Shown piece after piece: positions 58,013-64,000 of a stretch of 64,000 nucleotides of DNA. The notes below the pieces were generated by a model that saw only the letters and a program-made list of their open reading frames with translations, was not told the origin of the DNA and made no database searches. The translations under genes and the position numbers were made by a program. The DNA is taken from positions 124,001 through 188,000 of the forward strand of contig LUGG01000044.1 of NCBI GenBank assembly GCA_001683735.1, in the 5' to 3' direction. This DNA comes from Grifola frondosa. Taxonomy: Eukaryota; Basidiomycota; Agaricomycetes; Polyporales; Grifolaceae. Each line of letters starts with the position of its first letter. Positions within the stretch are counted from its first letter, which is position 1.

Positions 58013-59402
58013 ATGTCTTCTATCGCGAATCCCCCCCGTTTCCAGAAGACGTACCCACCCACCCGTTGCTCGTGGTTGATTATGAGCTGCTGAAGGTCAA
58101 CGACGAGGACGAAATTGCCAAGCTATGGAAGGCCGCTACCGAATTGGGCTTCTGGTAGTAAGTCGTCTGTTATTACACTTCGTGCATGTATGCTAAACAG
58201 GGTACAGTCTAAAGAATCACGGCGCGGATGAAGAAGTCAAGAAGATGTTTGACATGGGTGCTGAAACCATGGCGCTGCCGTTTGAAGAGAAGATGAAATT
58301 CGAGCAAGGCGATGATGGAATGTCTTGTGGGTACGTTAATTCGAATATTTTCGTATTCACTCCGTTAATTCAAGTTCCTAGATATAAAGCGGCCGGTGCT
58401 AATGCTACAGATGAAACCGGGGCTCTCGACACCGTCGAATTCATCAATGTCTCGAAGGACGATGCTCTGGGTTGGCCTAAGCCTGTGCATCGCGTATACC
58501 CCTCCACCGTAAACGCGCGCATGGAGTCCACCATAATTCCATTTATCCGCAAGTCGATCGACGTAAACACCACACTTCTCGAGATATTCAATGGCTTACT
58601 GGGTCTCCCGAGGGTACGCTCGCTAAGAAGCACATGCTAGATGAGCATAGCGGGAGTGAAGCCCGGTGCATTAAGAACCCACCTAGACCCGAAGGAATTT
58701 CAGAGAAGAAGGCAGCACTTGGCGCACATACTGATTTTGGATCCCTCGTGCGTTCTAACCAGTCTCTAATATCATATTTATAATATGTTCTCTACAGTCA
58801 TTTTTGCATAATCGTCTTGGTGGTCTGCAAGTCATGGTCCCTGGGACTGATAAATGGCAGTATGTGAAGGTCGGTAGCGTTATAAATCACGCTAATAATT
58901 CGCTGACGAGATCCATAATGTTCAGCCGATCTCTGGCCATGCCATATGCAACTTGGGCGATGCTATGACAATTTTCAGCGGAGGAATCTTGAAGAGCAAC
59001 CTGCACCGTGTTGTGTAAGTACTTTCCATATGAGGACATCAAGGTATCTTAATTAATATGATCTCACTGCATGGTAGTCCACCGCCTGGCGCACAGTCTC
59101 AGTATGAACGATGGTCCCTCGTATATTTCACGAGACCTGGAAATACTGTGATTCTAAATGCGCTTACAGAAGATAGCCCAATGATCGCCGATGCAATAAT
59201 TAAGGCAGCTGATGCGGGCATTTTCAATTCAGGTCAGACTGCGAGCGAGTGGTTTGCAAGGAGAACCAAGAATCAGCGTGCGAAGAACCAGAAGGTATTT
59301 CAATGATTCAATAGTCAGGAAGCAACGGCTGACATCAAGGTTTAGGGTGCGGAAACGTGGCGTGCCAGCCGTGGGACTGAGCACCGTGCTTCCGCTGCAT
59401 AG
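58013..59402 (+). CDS. 2-oxoglutarate/Fe(II)-dependent oxygenase, isopenicillin-N-synthase-like (copy 2)
   Basis: Paralogue of the gene at 5405, same intron layout. It starts MSSIANPP, then after a one-base break in a seven-C run (58031-58037) continues FPEDVPTHPLLVVDYELLKV and ATELGFWYLKNHGADEEVKK. The middle has ETMALPFEEKMKFEQGDDGM and DTVEFINVSKDDALGWPKPV. Iron ligands are in GAHTDFGSL (HxD) and NLHRVV (distal His); FTRPGN carries the co-substrate arginine. A second break near 58612 (LGLP to GTLAKKHMLDEHSG) fits one missing G. The last exon GAETWRASRGTEHRASAA matches the final exon of copy 1. Probably a functional gene with two sequence errors. Confidence 0.82.
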
Positions 59403-59587
59403 ATTAGGCTGGAGTTGTCTAAGCTGCTCTTGATGTATCAGTTTTGGTATCTTCAGCCTTTCTTGTGTATTGCTGTTGCTTCATGAAGATCAATTGGAGT
59501 GAATAAGCCCTGACCATAGGTTCTTCTCTGAAACTGTGGCTTTTGCCGTACTTCACTATCTCGCGATTAAAACCAGTAGAAAGGACA

Positions 59588-60464
59588 TTATAGGACCTGC
59601 ATATATGGTTTACAGCTCTCGTAAAGCCCGGCCCATTTGCCGTTGTTCCATTCTTTGATCTTCTCCCATCCTCCCTTCGGACCGGCTTTCTCGAACCAAA
59701 TAAACTGTGAACAGAGGACGAAGTCCGCATACGTCGGAGTAGTTCCAAACAAAAAGCCGTTGCCATGCTTGACGCTTTCTATCAGCTTTGAAAGACGGTT
59801 GAGGCCCTCCTTCAGATTTGTCCACATCGCATCCTGCTTGTCGGCTGGAAACATGTCCTCGACGCCGATGCCTACGCAGACGTCAGTCCATCGGAATTGT
59901 ATGACGCAGGAGGCGAAGTGAAGTGTACATACCGAACATTTCTTTTTTACCAACGACGTAGTACTCGAGCTCGCGACCCTCGAGAATATTCACCGTGTTC
60001 GGCATCACCATGAACGCCATATTGATAATGACATCCATTCCGATTGCGCCAATGTACGCCATCTGAGCATCGCGGGACCCTCCTGGATAAATCGATTCTC
60101 GGATATGTCGATTCGAGATAATCGGCGATGTCTGGCGAGTCAGACAGGCGCTGTGGGGGCTGCCCTTCTACCTCATCAATGATTGCAGGAACTGTGTATA
60201 GCGGCGCCGTCGAACGCGTAGGAGGAACACCAGCCGAAGACAAGACATTTCCGATGTCGGGGTAGGCAATCCATTCAGTATGGTATGACAGACGTTTGTA
60301 GTTGAGTACAAATCTAGTGCATAGAGCTGGCAAGTCAGCAAGACGACTTGGCAATTACATCGATCTGCGACGACGGACCTCGTTCGCCATGTATTCGGCG
60401 ACCATGCTGGAGGATCGAGGATGCACTTGACGTCGAACAGAGTGATATGATGTTTTGCAGACAT
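59588..60464 (-). CDS. Glutathione S-transferase, fungal etherase-like
   Basis: Glutathione-dependent enzyme of the cytosol, similar to the etherase-like class of wood-decay fungi. Likely roles are conjugation or ether cleavage of aromatic extractives (inference). It starts MSAKHHITLFDVKCILDPPA; WSPNTWRTRFVLNYKRLSYH and TEWIAYPDIG form the thioredoxin-like N-domain. RLSDSPDIADYLESTYP contains the D/S pair that binds the glutathione gamma-glutamyl group. The helical C-domain includes GRELEYYVVGKKEMFG, IGVEDMFPADKQDAMWTNLK, GNGFLFGTTPTYADFVLCSQ and FIWFEKAGPKGGWEKIKEWN; the end is ESCKPYMQVL. Two introns. A frame break near 60110, inside a duplicated GAATCGA(C/T) stretch, separates the two domains. 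Confidence 0.82.
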
Positions 60465-60833
60465 TTTGAGGAGGCAATCTTGGAGACAAGTATTTCCATC
60501 GCAATATATACACTTCCAAGGTCGCCTAATAACATTCGCCGACCATCAGTCAAATTCGATTGCCACTCATCGATCGCGATCATGCGGGTGACCATTCGGA
60601 CCCAAAGGTAGTGGTAACTTGTAAGTACTGCGTAATGGTCAGACGTGGTGCGAAGTCTGAAGGAGCTCAGTTCAACATAATCATGGCAAATATCAAATTC
60701 GCCCTCCACATCATCCTACCTCCGTCCACAACACACATAATACAGCGCACGTTTGCGTCGAACGCTAAACATGCAACGTGAAAGCGTGCCTCTCCCGGTT
60801 GATCCTGCGACAGTTTTCGAAATCCAGTTTCGT
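60465..60833. other. intergenic, GST promoter
   Basis: 369 bp between two minus-strand genes, with a TATA-like GTGTATATATTG on the minus strand near 60503. Nothing else seen. Confidence 0.45.
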
Positions 60834-61917
60834 TCACCCCAACTGCGTGGCCTTATATCCACCGCCGCCTTTTCGCACGATCGAGACTACAGTGGACTCC
60901 TGAAGACTCAACAGGTTCGCCTCCCAAACAGGCTGGACTCCTTGTATGTCAGCATCGACGACCTGGCCTTGCTCATAGTCGCAACCAACATAAGCTTTGA
61001 GTATAGGCGTGAAGTTGACCGTCACCGAGAGGCCATCACTTGAATGATGTATCAGCGAAGCCTGCGTTGCCTGCCGCACGAACGTACCCAACTTCCTTAA
61101 ACATGAGCGCAGTGTTCATTTCTTCTGTGGCAAGACCCAAGTTCGTAATGAAGCCTGTTATATAGCAATTGGCAGTTATGGTAAGCTCCGCGTCTGAAGT
61201 GTGTAATAAATTGGACATATCGATCCCAATATTAGCCAGGTGTCCGGAGTTATTGACGATACTCATGTAGGGACCTCCGAAGGATGACGGCATCTAGGAT
61301 CAATCAACGAGACATGGCAACGTGTGGGCTTCAGGGTTAAACTGACTGAAAACTTGTAGATGACGGAACCCGCCGCAGTGTTCGCAGTTAACACGGTTTG
61401 TTGACCTGTCTGCAATGAGAGCATAACAAGATGGTGTTGAAGTATGACTAACGACAATTGGCGAATACGTGCCGGAAGAGACCATTTGTTCACTACCGAC
61501 CTGAGAAACAGAAACTCCCAGACTGTAGAGTTATCAGATAGCTCCCTGGTATAGCAAGTTAGAGACCACGCGCGTGTTTACATATGTTGCAGACAAGACG
61601 GAGCGGCCTACATCATGTCGCACAATCAGCATTGAGAAGCATCCTGGGGCGTAAATGCAGACCTTTTGCAGCAAGCTGGGAACCTTGTACAAGGCTATAA
61701 GTAAATATATTCAAGATATATGAATGGCCATCGAATTCAAGACATACCTCCAAGCGATCGGCCACTCTCTTTGATATGCATTTCCACTTGAAGGGTTGAA
61801 ACACAGCAAGAGATTGACGTTTTCGCCGAGATCATTGCTGGTGGATGAACGGTCAACGTCATACGACTTTAACGACGAATGAAGCTGGGAGACAAGTTCA
61901 AACGACTTGAACCACAT
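60834..61917 (-). CDS. uncharacterised protein, short paralogue of the gene at 29143
   Basis: Unknown function. It starts MWFKSFELVSQLHSSLKSYD, then shares the family core with the 29-kb copy: NDLGENVNLLLCF, EWPIAWR, FGGPYMSIVNNSGHLANIGI, EEMNTALMFKEVGDGLSVT (joined across a 47-nt intron exactly where the other copy has one), FTPILKAYVGCDYEQGQVVD, PVWEANLLSLQESTVVSIV, ending GGGGYKATQLG with a TGA at 60834-60836. It lacks the roughly 170-residue C-terminal extension of the other copy. The N-terminal 35 residues differ, and the start is less certain. No signal peptide evident. Confidence 0.65.
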
Positions 61918-62355
61918 GCTGAAACCTGTTCTAACGCACAGGTTAGCATGCGACAGGTCATCGAAATGATGAAAAACTTGGAAGAGCTGCTACTCAGTGT
62001 AGCTTTAAATGCAAAAGCGGATGCGACGTGCCCCACAGTACGTTAGGTGCCGTCCGATGTTCTTTTGAGACACAAAAGATGACTTCTTCGTTGCTTTCAA
62101 GCTCAGTAGATATCATCTGACATTGTATAATGGTCACAGATTCGACCCTGAAGTAAGACATTTCGACCAGAATCGTCTACACCGGAAGAACTGCATCGCC
62201 AAACAAGACTTTACTGAATACCAAGTTGCTCCATGGTGCTTCACGGCTCCAGGAAGGGTTCCTCTCTTCACGCTCTTATCCGGGCTCATACAGTTCGTCC
62301 AGAGCATGGATTTGTTCAGCGGTCGATTGCTGCCAGTGAACGGGGGCTATCACGC
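61918..62355. other. intergenic, nothing recognised
   Basis: 438 bp between two minus-strand genes. It should hold the promoter of the 60.8-kb gene. Confidence 0.5.
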
Positions 62356-63356
62356 CTAACGCGAGCTTCGCAAAGCTGCTTGACGCAAGCAGCGGGGTGC
62401 TGGGCATGGGAAATGACAGGAAGACGTCGTCGTGCACTGGCACGCATGGGAGACTATAGCGCTTTGATGGGGCTGCACGCGGGGCCCCGGAGTGGATGTA
62501 CCAGGCATGGTGCGGAGCTGCGCGTCAAAACGGCGCGCGAAGGTGATGTCTGTCTGCCAGATGTGCCCAGGACGGGTGTCATCCATGTCCTCGGGTACCT
62601 CATGTGTCCAAGCCCAGTGGCCGTCGTTTTCGGAGAGGAAGAGCCCTAGCCCGGGAGGGTCGATTTGGCTACGGCGTGGGAGCGCACCCAAGCCGTCGAA
62701 GAATGTCCCGTCGTCCTTCAGCATCCCAGAAATACCCAACCCTACCAGAGTTGACATGCTGGCATCCGCATTATCTTTCGTCATGTCTTCGTCTGCGGCA
62801 TTCACTGACGGGAAAATCCACTTGGGAGGCGCAGAATTGGGAAGGGGGATGGACTTGAAATGTCCGGAGGATACGACTCGTTCAGCAAGGAGGGATTACT
62901 GTCATCCCCGGTAAACGGAATCCCAAAGCGTGTGAAGGAGGCTGACATTTTCAGTCTATGAGGTGGGGATGAGGAACGACCTATTAGCGCCTTAGGCTCC
63001 GGGTGCGTCGGCCAAGTGCTGTCATCCATCTTCCGCAACATATCAAGGGATATATTCAGCAGCGACTTCTCCGAGTACCGAACAGATCTAATGTGTCTTG
63101 ACCGCAGGGCTGAAGGCTCACGAGGGAGGGCCAACCCTCCTTCTGAAAGTGTACGCCTCGAGAGCCGAGAACGAGCATGAACGGTAGGTGCTGGGCATTC
63201 TGCGGGACAGTTATTGACTTTGACTAACGTGTATTGTTCGAGCTTCCCGGTCGTTGGATCTATGAGGGCGAGCGTCTTCTGACCTGCAGGAATGGAAGCG
63301 AACACGAGATGAGATAGGCATTCAGTGAAGTGACCAGCGAGATGTTCGGGGATCAT
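62356..63356 (-). CDS. uncharacterised protein
   Basis: No family recognised. It starts MIPEHLAGHFTECLSHLVFA at 63356 and continues SIPAGQKTLALIDPTTGKLE. A Ser/Arg-rich middle leads to SASFTRFGIPFTGDDSNPSL. One base is out of frame near 62860, after which PPKWIFPSVNAADEDMTKDN, STLVGLGISGMLKDDGTFFD, RSQIDPPGLGLFLSENDGHW, AWTHEVPEDMDDTRPGHIWQ and TDITFARRFDAQLRTMPG follow. The second half has an even, globular-looking composition. No signal peptide or membrane segment. It looks like one gene with a sequencing frame break, but two small genes are possible. Confidence 0.5.
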
Positions 63357-64000
63357 GGTGAGCTGTAGAATGGATCAAGAATGGAGTAATCTGAGACAAA
63401 TTCTTCAGCAAGATAATGTACTTAGAGCTAGTCGAAAGAAGTCGGATGAACAAATGGTAATAAGCAGTGCATACATATAACTATAGAACGTGGCTGACGG
63501 AGGATTTCAGAGCGGCTCGTCGACGAGGCTGGTACTCAAGTCATAGTGCCCAGAATACGACAGCGGTCAACAGCTGCTCCAGAATCTAGACAATTCGACA
63601 TTGTGATCGGTCCTGACCAAGGCAAGACCATGCGTTTCAGACTCCCAGTATCTCAGTCCATATTTGCAGAAGGAGAAGGTGGTATCAGGCTACAGTGTAC
63701 TGTTGTGAGGCAAGGGAACAGTGGCTGGCGTGCTGTTAAGTTTCGCTGGGAAAGAGTGACCAGTGTCCTAGAGTGTCACGCCAGCTTTATTTGCACGTGA
63801 TCGCGTCGCTCTGACTGTCACGCGCCTGTTGTCACGACCCACACAACGAACTACAACGAAGCTGCAAGAAACGGAAAAAACGGATACTTATTGATATGAT
63901 AGGTTAATCTAACAAGCTTCCAATTTCCGCGTTGACTATATATCTGTTGATAGCAGTGCCAGCATCGAGGCGAACACTGGCAGCACAGACCCATCCTGGG
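63357..64000. other. right-edge region without a firm gene
   Basis: Contains the promoter of the 62.4-kb gene. A plus-strand open stretch at about 63546-63800 (RQFDIVIGPDQGKTMRFRLP, then RLQCTVVRQGNSGWRAVKFR) looks protein-like but has no ATG in frame and no neighbouring exon that I can define. Confidence 0.35.

Noticed and set aside
58013..59402. Second 2OG oxygenase as a pseudogene.
   Set aside because: Both frame breaks fall at G or C runs, all catalytic residues and splice sites are intact, and similar breaks affect many unrelated genes here.

Overview
The window looks like genomic DNA of a wood-decaying basidiomycete (Agaricomycetes). The genes are cut by many short introns of about 50-60 nt with GT-AG and occasional GC-AG borders. 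Secreted plant-cell-wall and glycan hydrolases are prominent. Basidiomycete-type families occur (DUF6593, DUF6532, Plavaka transposase). No species is assigned.

Layout, left to right. A SET-domain methyltransferase cut by the left edge is followed by a GH79 glucuronidase-type enzyme (1.3-3.1 kb), a 2OG-Fe(II) oxygenase (5.4-6.8), a four-helix MARVEL-like membrane protein (7.4-8.1), a GH3 beta-glucosidase (8.3-11.6), a GH92 alpha-mannosidase (12.1-15.4), a type-B carboxylesterase (15.8-18.2), a stand-alone MetE-like methyltransferase domain (19.3-21.1) and a DUF6593 protein (22.4-23.1). A housekeeping stretch comes next: the RuvB-like ATPase RVB1 (25.0-26.8) and the CCAAT-factor subunit HAP5/NF-YC (27.0-27.9). 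Then come an unrecognised protein (29.1-30.9), an MFS drug transporter (31.2-33.3), an ER DnaJ/TPR co-chaperone of the P58IPK type (34.5-36.5), IMP dehydrogenase (37.4-39.3), a GH10 xylanase with an N-terminal CBM1 (39.9-41.8) and a coiled-coil C2H2 nuclear-type protein (42.2-44.9). The right end holds a second 2OG-Fe(II) oxygenase (58.0-59.4), an etherase-like glutathione transferase (59.6-60.5), a paralogue of the 29-kb protein (60.8-61.9) and an unrecognised gene (62.4-63.4).

The most interesting region is 45.36-57.79 kb, a three-level nest. A Ty1/copia retrotransposon (45550-57415, 5-bp target duplication AACTC) sits in an exon of an unidentified minus-strand gene. Inside its pol gene lies a complete 5,658-bp Plavaka-type DNA transposon (49712-55369) with 14-bp inverted termini, a 2-bp duplication and two head-to-head genes: a transposase and a DUF6532 protein. 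Inside its left LTR lies an 851-bp non-autonomous element with the same terminal sequence and also a 2-bp duplication. Removing the big element restores the pol reading frame exactly, so its borders are firm.

The extracellular enzymes (GH79, GH3, GH92, esterase, GH10-CBM1) together fit attack on xylan, arabinogalactan/glucuronosyl side chains, short beta-glucosides and mannosyl glycans. The GST, MFS pump and 2OG oxygenases fit handling of wood extractives or secondary metabolites; that link is inference.

Caution: roughly half of the host genes, and the transposons, contain one-base frame breaks, many of them inside G or C runs. This looks more like base-calling error than mass pseudogene formation. 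Gene spans below therefore join exons across such breaks.
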